Shown here one piece after another: positions 52,585 to 60,589 of a DNA stretch of 64,000 bases. This DNA comes from Brevibacillus antibioticus. GTDB taxonomy: Bacteria; Bacillota; Bacilli; Brevibacillales; Brevibacillaceae. The DNA lies in contig NZ_SZNK01000001.1 of assembly GCF_005217615.1 (NCBI RefSeq), positions 2,003,501 through 2,067,500 of the forward strand, written 5' to 3'. Under the pieces are notes generated by a model. That model was not told where the DNA came from. It searched no databases and was given only the letters and a program-made list of their open reading frames with translations. A program made the position numbers and the translations under genes. Each line of letters begins with the position of its first letter. The first letter of the stretch is position 1.

Positions 52585-53366
52585 ATGCCCGCCCCGACTC
52601 CTTCCATCACATGGCGCTTGTCACGGTAATAGTCGATAATATGGACAAATCGCTTAGCGGTATCACTTTCCGGATGAAGGAAAAACTTCTCCACACTTCC
52701 GGTCTCGACGATTCTGCCGTTTTCGACGACAGCCATGTTGTTGCATACGTGCTGAAGCACATCCAGCTCGTGGGTGATGAGCACAATCGTCAGCTTTAAT
52801 TGGCGATTGATCTCCTTCAACAGCTCCAGAATCGAATACGTCGTCTGCGGATCGAGCGCGGATGTCGCTTCGTCACTCAGAAGCAAATCAGGCGAATTGA
52901 CCAGCGCCCTGGCTATCCCGACACGCTGCTTTTGACCGCCACTGAGCTGGGACGGATATGTGTTTTCCTTGTCTCCGAGTTGTACGAGATCTAAGATTTC
53001 TCTGACACGCTGGTGAATGAATGGCTTCGGATGACCAGCTACCTCCAAAGGAAAGGCGACGTTCTGATAGACTGTTTTTGCATCCAGCAGATGAAACTGT
53101 TGAAATATCATGCCAATTTTTTGCCTTGCCTGTCGCAGCTCTTTCTCAGATAGCTCCGTAATCACCCTGTCTCCGATCTCGATGGTCCCGGAATCTGGCT
53201 CCTCCAGCCGGTTGAGACAACGAATCAGGGTGGACTTACCCGCTCCCGAAAACCCAATAATGCCGAAAATATCTCCTTTTTCGATATGTAAATGGATGTC
53301 CTGCAAAACAGGGATATCTCCCTTAGCGGTTTTGTATGATTTAGTGAGGTTCTGGATGTTTACCAT
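52581..53366 (-). CDS. MetN-type ABC ATPase lacking the NIL domain (copy 1)
   Basis: A 261-residue ATPase: Walker A GFSGAGKST, signature LSGGQKQR, Walker B LLLSDEAT, H-loop ITHELD. Usual MetN proteins are about 340 residues, with a C-terminal NIL/ACT domain that binds methionine and inhibits transport. Here that domain is absent and the protein ends about 25 residues after the nucleotide-binding domain. Copy 2 at 57437-58537 retains it. Loss of feedback inhibition is a possible consequence (inference). Confidence 0.92.
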   Translation of the reverse strand: MVNIQNLTKSYKTAKGDIPVLQDIHLHIEKGDIFGIIGFSGAGKSTLIRCLNRLEEPDSGTIEIGDRVITELSEKELRQARQKIGMIFQQFHLLDAKTVYQNVAFPLEVAGHPKPFIHQRVREILDLVQLGDKENTYPSQLSGGQKQRVGIARALVNSPDLLLSDEATSALDPQTTYSILELLKEINRQLKLTIVLITHELDVLQHVCNNMAVVENGRIVETGSVEKFFLHPESDTAKRFVHIIDYYRDKRHVMEGVGAGI

Positions 53367-53373
53367 TCGTTGT

Positions 53374-54531
53374 TCACCGTTCCTTTAATGCGCTAGCAGC
53401 CAGTTCGGCAAAATAATGAGCGCCAGGCAAAAGTGCCCGTTCATCCAGTGTAAATCCTGGATGATGCCATTCCTTGGTACCCGAAGTTCCGAAAAAAACG
53501 AAGGAGCCGGGTATTTTCAATTGATAGTAAGCAAAATCTTCACCCGCAGCAGACGGATCGGGCGTTACGACTTGCAAGCCTACCTTTTTGGCTACATCGA
53601 TGGATAGCTTCGTCAGCTTCTCATCATTGTGAACAGGTGGTGGTCCTGCAAACCAGCGCAAATGAACGTTGGCACCATAGGCTGATGCTACTCCCTCGAT
53701 AATCGCACGCAAACGATCGGGAATACGCGCACGTACCTCCTCTTGAAAGGTACGGATCGTACCGCCAAGAACAACTTTGTCGGGTATCACATTCCAGGTC
53801 GTCCCGCCGTGAATGGTCGTCACGCTCACGACAGCGTTATCCAACGGACTTACATTTCTACTGACAATCGATTGCAAAGCCGTGACGATTTGCGAAGCGG
53901 CCACGATTGGATCGACCCCCGCATGTGGGATAGCTGAGTGAGTACCGATCCCTTCCACATCGATCTCGAAGCCATCTAAGCTCGCCATCAGCGGTCCCGC
54001 TTTAATCCCGATGGTCCCGACTTCCAGATCAGGTTTATTGTGCAAGCCAAAGATCGCCTGAACCCCATCCAAAGCACCCCTCTCCATCAATTGCTTCGCA
54101 CCTGTTCCTTTTTCTTCTGCGGGTTGGAAAAGAAGCCGCACGGTTCCTGCCAGTGTCTTTTCCTGTTGCTTCAATAGATAAGCGGCTCCGAGGATGACCG
54201 CCGTGTGGAAGTCATGACCGCAAGCATGCATTTTCCCTGGGATTATCGATGCGTACGGCAAGCCTGTTTCCTCTTGAACCGGCAATGCATCCATATCTGC
54301 GCGCAGTGCGATGATCGGCCCTATATTGTTCACGCCTATTTCTGCCACTACGCCTGTTTGCAGCGGGAGATCGATGATACGAATATCCGCTTCCTCCAGC
54401 CATTCACGAATCGCGCGAGTGGTTTCGAACTCTTCGTAGGCAACCTCGGGATATTGATGCAACTGTCTGCGTATTGCAATCAGCTTTGACTCTAATTCGG
54501 TTGATCGTAATGCCTTTATGCCTGTTCCCAC
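53374..54531 (-). CDS. M20-family amidohydrolase (N-deacylase)
   Basis: A 385-residue metallopeptidase-like hydrolase. GTG start at 54531, eight bases after AAAGGAG. Motifs: RRQLHQYPEVAYEEFET near the N-terminus, ALRADMDALP near 75-84, MHACGHDFHTA near 101-111, and QPAEEKGTGA with the catalytic Glu near 137-146; SAAGEDFAYYQ near 330. Family members remove N-acyl groups from amino acids (hippurate, IAA-amino acid, N-acetylcysteine derivatives; YtnL, SndA/YxeP). Next to the GNAT and monooxygenase it would release free cysteine from N-acetylated intermediates (inference). Confidence 0.92.
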   Translation of the reverse strand: MGTGIKALRSTELESKLIAIRRQLHQYPEVAYEEFETTRAIREWLEEADIRIIDLPLQTGVVAEIGVNNIGPIIALRADMDALPVQEETGLPYASIIPGKMHACGHDFHTAVILGAAYLLKQQEKTLAGTVRLLFQPAEEKGTGAKQLMERGALDGVQAIFGLHNKPDLEVGTIGIKAGPLMASLDGFEIDVEGIGTHSAIPHAGVDPIVAASQIVTALQSIVSRNVSPLDNAVVSVTTIHGGTTWNVIPDKVVLGGTIRTFQEEVRARIPDRLRAIIEGVASAYGANVHLRWFAGPPPVHNDEKLTKLSIDVAKKVGLQVVTPDPSAAGEDFAYYQLKIPGSFVFFGTSGTKEWHHPGFTLDERALLPGAHYFAELAASALKER

Positions 54532-54535
54532 TACG

Positions 54536-55885
54536 CTATCTCCTTTCTGTCAATTGCTTGTCTCGGACCCGGAACCGATTGAGCGGCTTTTTCAAATGCA
54601 GATGATCTCGTAGCGTATCCCCCTCGTAATCTAGGCGATAAAGCCCTCTTTCTTGCAAAATCGGAATGACCTTGTCGACAAACACATCCAAGCCCTGCGG
54701 GAGAATCGGAGCAATGAACATGAATCCATCTGCCGCCCCTTGGGCAAACCATTTTCCCATCGTGTCTGCGATTTGTTCAGGGGTTCCGATCCATTCCCGG
54801 TTGCTTCCTCCTTCGAGCAACGCATACAACTGGCGCAAGGTCGGATTCTTTTGGCGGATCAGCTCTGTCATCCATTCAAAATGACTCTGGATGCCATTTT
54901 CTTCTGGAAAAATGACTTCTGCAGCTGGCGTATCCAGTGAGTACGTGCTGAAATCGACTTTACCCAAATAACCCGACAAAAATCGCAAGCCTTGCTCAGG
55001 CAGCAATAAGTCATGCAACTGCTCATAAATCGCCTCTGCCTCTTCCTTCGTATCCGCAATGATCGGGGAAATGCCTTGTAAAATGTGCAGTTCATCTGGT
55101 GTGCGGCCGTAATCAGGCAGTCTGCTTTTCAGGCTGTGATAAAACTTCTTGGCACGCTCGAAATCTTTGACGTGTGAAAAGACGACTTCTGCGGTTCGCG
55201 CTGCCAGTTGTTGTCCTGACTCCGACGCTCCCGCTTGCACGATGACGGGCTGTCCTTGCTTGGACCTGCCGATATTCAGCGGTCCTTGCACGGTGTAATG
55301 ATGCCCTTTGTAATGGAGTCTGTGCATTTTTTCCGGATCAAAAAACACACCTGTCGCTTTGTCTTGCACAAATGCGTCGTCTTCCCACGAATCCCACAAG
55401 CCCTGCACGACATCGATGAATTCTTCTGCTTGCACGTAGCGCTGATCGTGTGGAACATGGGATGTACGGCTGAAGTTGCGCCCCGTTTCTCCTGTTGCAT
55501 CACCTGTTGTGACCATATTCCAGCCTGCGCGACCATTACTGATATGGTCAACAGAAGCGAACAGCCGAGCCAGATTGTAAGGCTCGTGGTACGTGGTAGA
55601 TGCTGTCGCGACGAGACCGATTTTGGACGTAGCACCAGCTAGAGCTGCCAATAACGTGATTGGTTCAAAGCGATTGAGAATATTCGGATGCGAAGCTTCA
55701 TTGACTGCCAAGCTATCTGCAATAAAAGCGATGTCAAACTTCCCGCGCTCTGCCGTCTGGGCCAGTTGCTTGTAATATTCGATGTCGATACTTGCATTTC
55801 TTTTCGCTGTCGGCAACCGCCATGACGCTACATGTATGCCCGTACCAACTAAATAAGCGGATAAGTGAATTTGTCGCTTTCCCAT
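54536..55885 (-). CDS. FMN-dependent monooxygenase, NtaA/SnaA/DszA type (YtnJ-like)
   Basis: A 449-residue luciferase-like flavin monooxygenase of the NtaA/SnaA/DszA/SoxA group. Features: HVASWRLPTA, FDIAFIADSLAVNE near 50-63, TASTTYHEPYNLARLFASVD near 96-115, RAGWNMVTTGD near 120-130, and VQAGASESGQQLAARTAEVV near 221-240. It needs reduced FMN from a separate reductase, which is not encoded here. YtnJ/YxeK-type enzymes oxidise N-acetylated S-alkylcysteines to break the C-S bond. The stop lies seven bases before the M20 gene start. Confidence 0.92.
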   Translation of the reverse strand: MGKRQIHLSAYLVGTGIHVASWRLPTAKRNASIDIEYYKQLAQTAERGKFDIAFIADSLAVNEASHPNILNRFEPITLLAALAGATSKIGLVATASTTYHEPYNLARLFASVDHISNGRAGWNMVTTGDATGETGRNFSRTSHVPHDQRYVQAEEFIDVVQGLWDSWEDDAFVQDKATGVFFDPEKMHRLHYKGHHYTVQGPLNIGRSKQGQPVIVQAGASESGQQLAARTAEVVFSHVKDFERAKKFYHSLKSRLPDYGRTPDELHILQGISPIIADTKEEAEAIYEQLHDLLLPEQGLRFLSGYLGKVDFSTYSLDTPAAEVIFPEENGIQSHFEWMTELIRQKNPTLRQLYALLEGGSNREWIGTPEQIADTMGKWFAQGAADGFMFIAPILPQGLDVFVDKVIPILQERGLYRLDYEGDTLRDHLHLKKPLNRFRVRDKQLTERR

Positions 55886-55909
55886 CAGCTATTCTCCCAT
55901 TCGTTCATG

Positions 55910-56752
55910 TTATGGTTTACTCTTAAACGCTTGTTTAAAATCAGCTAATTCTTCGATAGTTCCTTGTGTCGGGATGTAGTTTCCTTTATACGTCTCCGTG
56001 ATAAAATCAGAAACGGCTTTGGATTGATAGATTGCCACCAGCCTTTTTACGTCCTCCCTATTTGCCTTTTCTTTTGTCGTCGCAATCACGTTGATGTATG
56101 GCTTCGCCGTTTTGCTTTCGTGAAACACAGCGTCTTTTAATAGAAAACCAGCCTCTACTGCTACACCGTTATTAATAATGGAGGCCGCTACATCCTTCAT
56201 AACGCGAGGAGTCGTTGCGCCATCGACGGGGATAATTTCTAAATGTTTGGGATTCGCCTTGATCTTATCCGCCCCGCCAAATCCATCGAAATTGTCTACG
56301 ACTTGAATCAGTCCGGCCTCTTGGAGCAGCAGCAACGCACGTCCCCAGTTGGAGTCATCGTTCGGGACGGCAATCTTTGCCCCGTCCGGTATTTCTTCGA
56401 TTTTTCTAAACGTATCAGAGTAGATTCCGAGGGGTGCAATGATCGTGGAACCAACGGGCACGATTTGCGAATTGTTTTTCGAATTGAATTGGTCTAAAAA
56501 AGCCACGTGCTGAAAGGCATTGGCGTCGATTTCCCCATCGAGCAGGACGGTATTCGGATTGACATTCGCGTTGAATGGAACCAATTCAATTTGTAGTCCT
56601 TCTTTCTCCGCCTGCTCCTTCACGAAGTCCCATGTACGACTTTCCGACCCGCGAATGCCGATTGTAAGCCCCGTCTGTTCTTCTGTTTTTCCGCAACCTC
56701 CTGCGAACATGGCAATCAAGGCGCATAGTAGGGTAAGCGCTACTTTTTTCAT
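55910..56752 (-). CDS. MetQ/NlpA-type substrate-binding lipoprotein (copy 2)
   Basis: A 280-residue lipoprotein. Start at 56752 gives a clean signal peptide with lipobox FAGGC (Cys20); the longer frame adds non-family residues. Signature IDANAFQHVAFLDQFNSKN, PLGIYSDTFRKIEEIPDGAK, VPNDDSNWGRALLLLQEAGL. It differs strongly from copy 1, consistent with a different ligand. Confidence 0.92.
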   Translation of the reverse strand: MKKVALTLLCALIAMFAGGCGKTEEQTGLTIGIRGSESRTWDFVKEQAEKEGLQIELVPFNANVNPNTVLLDGEIDANAFQHVAFLDQFNSKNNSQIVPVGSTIIAPLGIYSDTFRKIEEIPDGAKIAVPNDDSNWGRALLLLQEAGLIQVVDNFDGFGGADKIKANPKHLEIIPVDGATTPRVMKDVAASIINNGVAVEAGFLLKDAVFHESKTAKPYINVIATTKEKANREDVKRLVAIYQSKAVSDFITETYKGNYIPTQGTIEELADFKQAFKSKP

Positions 56753-56783
56753 CGATGGTTCTCTCCTGTCTCCTTCTGTTGCC

Positions 56784-57434
56784 TTAGTTCCGGCGTATTT
56801 TACGTGCCAGCACGTTGCCGAATGATTGAATCCCTTGGACAAGCACGACGAGGATGACGACGGTCGCAACAATTGTCACGGTGCTGAACCGCTGATACCC
56901 GTATGTAATTGCCAAGTCTCCAATCCCTCCGCCACCAATTGCACCAGCCATGGCTGTGGCTCCGATTAAGCCGATAGTAGCTGTCGTGATGCTGAGAATA
57001 ATCGACCCGAGTGTTTCCGGGATGAGAAAGCGAAAAATGATCTGCAAGGGCGTTGCTCCCATTGCTTCCGCGGCTTCGATGATCCCTGCGTTTACTTCTA
57101 GTAAGGAGTTTTCCACCAAGCGAGCCATGTAAGGCCCACTGTAGATGACGAGCGGCACAATCGCCGCTGTCGTGCCGATGGAGGTCCCGACAATCAGCCT
57201 TGTCAACGGGATGATCGCCACCAGCAAAATGATAAATGGAACTGAGCGAAGGACATTGATGATCGGATTCAAGATCGAAAAAATCAACGGGTTCTCTAAA
57301 ATGTGGCCCTTGCGCGTGACCACGAGCAAAATGCCGAGCGGAAGGCCTATCAATGTCGCAAACACGAGCGATACGCTCACCATGTAAATCGTTTCGTATA
57401 CGGCTCGGATGACTTGGTCGGATGTGACTTCCAT
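56784..57434 (-). CDS. MetI-type ABC permease (copy 2)
   Basis: A 216-residue permease. ATG at 57434 lies three bases after the metN2 stop. EAA loop IEAAEAMGATPLQIIFRFLI near 120-139; five helices. Forms a transporter with MetN2 and MetQ2. Confidence 0.93.
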   Translation of the reverse strand: MEVTSDQVIRAVYETIYMVSVSLVFATLIGLPLGILLVVTRKGHILENPLIFSILNPIINVLRSVPFIILLVAIIPLTRLIVGTSIGTTAAIVPLVIYSGPYMARLVENSLLEVNAGIIEAAEAMGATPLQIIFRFLIPETLGSIILSITTATIGLIGATAMAGAIGGGGIGDLAITYGYQRFSTVTIVATVVILVVLVQGIQSFGNVLARKIRRN

Positions 57435-57436
57435 CG

Positions 57437-58537
57437 TTAGGAAATCTCCTTTACCGTGACGTTTTGTTGCAGGATGTATTGGTACGCGCGTGAAATTTCC
57501 CATTCGCTGCCTTGCAATTCGACTATCAAGTTGCCAAATGGCACTCCTTGCAGCTCTGTGATGTTTCCGGATAGGACATTGACGTCACTGGCAAAACGCT
57601 TCGCTACTTGCGAGAGCATCGGTTGACCAGAGCTTTCCCCGATAAAACGAATATGAAGGATCTTGGATCTTCCTTGGTTCGCTTCCAAAAGCTTGTAAAC
57701 GCTGACTGGGACGTCGTCACGTACCACGGATTTGACAAAATGACGTGCCGTCTCTGTCTGCGGATTCGCAAATACATCCAAGACATTTCCTTGTTCCACG
57801 ACAGCGCCTTGCTCCATGACGGCAACACGGTTGCAAACCTCCTTGATGACATTCATTTCATGGGTAATCATCAGAATCGTGACGTTGTATTCCTCGTTCA
57901 CCCTTGTGAGCAATTCCAGAATGGACGCGGTCGTTTGCGGGTCTAATGCCGAGGTTGCTTCGTCGCTCAGCAAAATGGACGGGTTAGTCGCCAGTGCACG
58001 TGCGATCCCGACGCGCTGCTTTTGTCCGCCGGATAGCTGATTGGGATAGCTCTTCGCTTTTTCTGTTAATCCCACAAATGACAGGAGCTCGGCTACGCGT
58101 TCCTGAATTTCCTTTTGCGAAGTGGTTCCGAGCCGTAGCGGCATGGCTACATTGTCAAAAACGGTCTTCGTGGAGAGCAGATTGAACTGCTGAAAGATCA
58201 TGCCGATGTTTTTCTTCAGGCTCCGCAAATGTTGGACCGACAATACAGACAAATCATTCCCGTCGACAATCACTCTTCCAAATGTCGGCTGCTCCAATCG
58301 ATTGACCGTGCGCAGCAACGTGCTTTTGCCAGCGCCGCTTAAGCCGATCACCCCGAATATGTCACCTTTGTGCACGTTCAGCGTAACACCTTTTAATGCC
58401 TCAATCGTTGCGCCGCCACTTTCGTATGATTTATGGACTTCGTGAAACTCAATCATGCTCTCTTTCGGTTCGAACTTTTTCTTAAAGGACGGAAGAGATG
58501 CTTGTGTCTCCTCCCTAATCACTTGTACGCTCCCCAT
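57437..58537 (-). CDS. MetN-type ABC ATPase with C-terminal NIL domain (copy 2)
   Basis: A 366-residue ATPase. ATG at 58537 follows AGGGGG by seven bases and lies 12 bases after the stop of the glutaredoxin-like gene; an internal ATG at 58456 (MIEFHEVHKSYESGG) is the usual MetN start, so a 27-residue extension is predicted. Walker A GLSGAGKST, LSGGQKQR, LLSDEAT. The C-terminal NIL domain (about 285-366; IRFIGESSGQPMLSQVAKRF) is the methionine-sensing regulatory part. Confidence 0.9.
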   Translation of the reverse strand: MGSVQVIREETQASLPSFKKKFEPKESMIEFHEVHKSYESGGATIEALKGVTLNVHKGDIFGVIGLSGAGKSTLLRTVNRLEQPTFGRVIVDGNDLSVLSVQHLRSLKKNIGMIFQQFNLLSTKTVFDNVAMPLRLGTTSQKEIQERVAELLSFVGLTEKAKSYPNQLSGGQKQRVGIARALATNPSILLSDEATSALDPQTTASILELLTRVNEEYNVTILMITHEMNVIKEVCNRVAVMEQGAVVEQGNVLDVFANPQTETARHFVKSVVRDDVPVSVYKLLEANQGRSKILHIRFIGESSGQPMLSQVAKRFASDVNVLSGNITELQGVPFGNLIVELQGSEWEISRAYQYILQQNVTVKEIS

Positions 58538-58548
58538 GTTGATTCCCC

Positions 58549-58683
58549 CTAGCCCACTGACAATCGCGATTGTAACTGATCGCGGAGCACATCTTTTCCT
58601 TTCGCTTGTAAAACAGCCTGGATGTCTGTACAAAACGAGCACCCGCTTCTTCCCCATACGATCACTTTTTGTTTGGCTGACAT
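58549..58683 (-). CDS. short glutaredoxin-like protein (YtnI-like, truncated)
   Basis: A 44-residue frame behind an excellent ribosome site (GGAGGAG, six bases before ATG). VIVWGRSGCSFCTDIQAVLQ carries the CxxC active site of a glutaredoxin/NrdH fold, but the protein ends after 44 residues where the fold needs about 75. Another frame runs on into the metN2 region without recognisable glutaredoxin sequence, so this is a truncation rather than a simple frameshift. B. subtilis ytmI operons contain a glutaredoxin-like YtnI at the equivalent place. First gene of the sulfur operon. Confidence 0.7.
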   Translation of the reverse strand: MSAKQKVIVWGRSGCSFCTDIQAVLQAKGKDVLRDQLQSRLSVG

Positions 58684-58736
58684 GTACAACTCCTCCTTCT
58701 CCCAGCGCTGGCTTCCGTCGCGATCCAAAAACAAAA

Positions 58737-58782
58737 AGACCCCCTACCCATTGGCAGGAAGTCTCCAGTTGTCTGGTCGACT
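58737..58782 (-). promoter_or_regulatory. leader switch A: small antiterminator-like hairpin overlapping a terminator
   Basis: Minus strand: AGTC-GA-CCAG-ACAA-CTGG-A-GACT (58760-58782) forms a two-stem hairpin with a GA/A internal loop. Its last five bases (58760-58764) also start the intrinsic terminator AGACTTCCTGCC/GGTAGGGGGTCT (58737-58764, several G-U pairs) followed by TTTTTGTTTTT. The structures exclude each other. The leader element B on the other strand has the same design. Confidence 0.75.
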
Positions 58783-58808
58783 ATTTAATTCTCATCGGAT
58801 TACTTGGG

Positions 58809-58838
58809 ATATTATCATTCGCAGCTTTGCCACGTCAA
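58809..58838 (-). promoter_or_regulatory. promoter of the ten-gene sulfur operon
   Basis: Minus strand TTGACG (58833-58838), 18-bp spacer, TAATAT (58809-58814); the transcript would start about 20 bases before leader switch A. Confidence 0.75.
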
Positions 58839-58883
58839 CAGCTATTTTCTATTGCATCATGAACACACATATTGAAACAGTCG

Positions 58884-58912
58884 TTGACAATGAAATGGGT
58901 TCCCGATAAAAT
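58884..58912 (+). promoter_or_regulatory. promoter of the luciferase-like monooxygenase gene
   Basis: TTGACA (58884-58889), 17-bp spacer, TAAAAT (58907-58912). It lies back-to-back with the sulfur operon promoter, 45 bp between the -35 elements. Confidence 0.85.
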
Positions 58913-58934
58913 CCTAGCAAATAACTATGAATTA

Positions 58935-59000
58935 GCCGACTGGTCATCCAGAGGCCCCCTTTGTACATGAAAACGTACGATCAGGGGGCCTCTATTTTTA
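58935..59000 (+). promoter_or_regulatory. leader switch B: hairpin overlapping a terminator
   Basis: GCC-GA-CTGG-TCAT-CCAG-A-GGC (58935-58955) has the same GA/A internal loop and tetraloop as element A but with changed, still complementary stems. Its 3' strand is shared with the terminator AGAGGCCCCCT/AGGGGGCCTCT (58950-58960 with 58983-58993), followed by ATTTTTA. Confidence 0.78.
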
Positions 59001-59026
59001 CTTTACGAATAGGAGCGAACAACAAC

Positions 59027-60037
59027 ATGACGCTAAAACTAAGTATTCTGGATCAAAGTCCCATTCAAGAAGGAGAAACAGCAACAGAGGCCTTTTTGCA
59101 TACCATTGCCTTGGTTAAAAAGGCTGAACAGCTCGGCTATCACCGATTTTGGGTGTCTGAACACCATGACTTAGATCATGTGGTCGGCTCATCACCAGAA
59201 GTGCTCATCGCCCATTTGCTGGCGAAAACAACACGTATCCGCATCGGTTCCGGTGGAGTGATGCTGCAACACTACAGTCCGTATAAAGTAGCTGAAAATT
59301 TCCACGTACTGGCCTCCCTAGCACCTGGTCGCGTCGATCTCGGTATTGGCAGAGCTCCCGGAGGACTTCCGTTATCGACAAAAGCACTGCAACAGGAGAG
59401 CGCAGGAACCAACCGAACTCTTGCAGAAAAACTCGAAGAGCTCGAGCACTTTCTCCATGACGAGCTAACGCCTGCGCATTCCCTTTATGGAGTAAAGGTC
59501 ATCCCGACTCCACCTCAGCCAGCCGATTTATTCTTATTGGGTACGAGTATCGAAAGCGCAGAATTAGCTGCTTCTCGGGGTATTCCGTACGTGTTTGCCC
59601 TGTTTATCAACCAGGATGAGACGGTGGGTCAAACGGCCATTGAAGCCTACCGGAAGCAATTTCGTCCAGGCAGAATCGCCACCCCGCAAGCACTCCTTGC
59701 TCTTTCCGTCATCGTAGCCGATACCGAAGAAGAAGCCGCTCAATTAGCAAAGGAAAGCAAGGTCGCCAAAATCCATTTGCAAAGCGGTAAAACCGTAACC
59801 GTTACCAGTCTGAAAAAGGCGGAAGAATTCGGACTTCAATCCGTCGAGCCGTATACGATTGAGGTAAAGGAAGCGAATGTCATTCACGGAACGAAAGACA
59901 CGGTACAAGAAAAGCTCACTGCGATCCAGGAGCAATATGCCATCGAGGAAGTCATCATTACAGCGCCTATCAAAGACTTTCAAAAAAGAGTGCTGTCATA
60001 TGAGCGATTGCGAGAAGCATACAACCTATTTTCGTAA
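59027..60037 (+). CDS. luciferase-like monooxygenase (LLM class, YtmO-like)
   Basis: A 336-residue F420/FMN-type luciferase-like TIM-barrel protein. ATG at 59027 with AGGAG upstream; the longer frame starts inside the leader terminator. Motifs: LGYHRFWVSEHHDLDHVVGS near 39-58, GSGGVMLQHYSPYKVAENF near 78-96, LAPGRVDLGIGRAPGG near 101-116. It belongs to the group with YtmO and YvbT of B. subtilis. Divergent from the sulfur operon and sharing its leader design, it probably acts in the same salvage route (inference). Confidence 0.9.
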   Translation: MTLKLSILDQSPIQEGETATEAFLHTIALVKKAEQLGYHRFWVSEHHDLDHVVGSSPEVLIAHLLAKTTRIRIGSGGVMLQHYSPYKVAENFHVLASLAPGRVDLGIGRAPGGLPLSTKALQQESAGTNRTLAEKLEELEHFLHDELTPAHSLYGVKVIPTPPQPADLFLLGTSIESAELAASRGIPYVFALFINQDETVGQTAIEAYRKQFRPGRIATPQALLALSVIVADTEEEAAQLAKESKVAKIHLQSGKTVTVTSLKKAEEFGLQSVEPYTIEVKEANVIHGTKDTVQEKLTAIQEQYAIEEVIITAPIKDFQKRVLSYERLREAYNLFS

Positions 60038-60136
60038 AATTAGAGAAAATACCGTTGCAGGTGTGGGTGCAGGCGAAAAAGGAAATAACACATAGGTAGA
60101 CGAGTAGTTAAATAGTACCCAGCTAAGGAGGGCTAT

Positions 60137-60589
60137 ATGCTTTTCCTAAACATGATTTTCCTCAGTTTGGTGACGGTTGGCAGTATCCTGTATACCTATA
60201 AAAATCGATCCGAGCTTGCCTGTATGGATGGCATGATCATTGCTATGGTGTTAGGTGCTATGTCTAGTATCTCCTTGGGTTTGAATATTCAAGTATATCT
60301 GGTGGCCGATTTACAACTTGCGACCATCATTGCTGTCGCAATTGGCATGGCGGTTGGGTTTATCACGGGGAAGTTGGTCTCTCTGACCGCTTCTATTGAA
60401 GGAGTCATGGCTGGAATGATGGGCGGGTTGATGTCACCGATGCTAGGTGCCATGCTTTCTCATCCTTTGGGGCTTATATGGTTTTTCGACTTTGCCTACA
60501 TCTTTGTTTTGATCCTGGTTGTTCTCCTTGTAAAAGAAGCAAGGCAAGCCTTTTTGGAAGAATCGATGGATGTTGAGAAAAAATCTTGA
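60137..60589 (+). CDS. small integral membrane protein
   Basis: A 150-residue protein with four predicted helices (about 1-19, 31-52, 58-78 and 108-135), Gly- and Met-rich in the third region (IEGVMAGMMGGLMSPMLGAM). TAAGGAGGGCTAT gives a strong ribosome site. A family of unknown function; the glycine-rich pair of helices could be a small transport or scaffolding element. Monocistronic. Confidence 0.75.
   Translation: MLFLNMIFLSLVTVGSILYTYKNRSELACMDGMIIAMVLGAMSSISLGLNIQVYLVADLQLATIIAVAIGMAVGFITGKLVSLTASIEGVMAGMMGGLMSPMLGAMLSHPLGLIWFFDFAYIFVLILVVLLVKEARQAFLEESMDVEKKS

Noticed and set aside
58737-58800. S-box (SAM) or T-box identity for leader element A
   Set aside because: The leader is too short (about 70 nt) and lacks the S-box core and the T-box AGGGTGGNACCGCG sequence.
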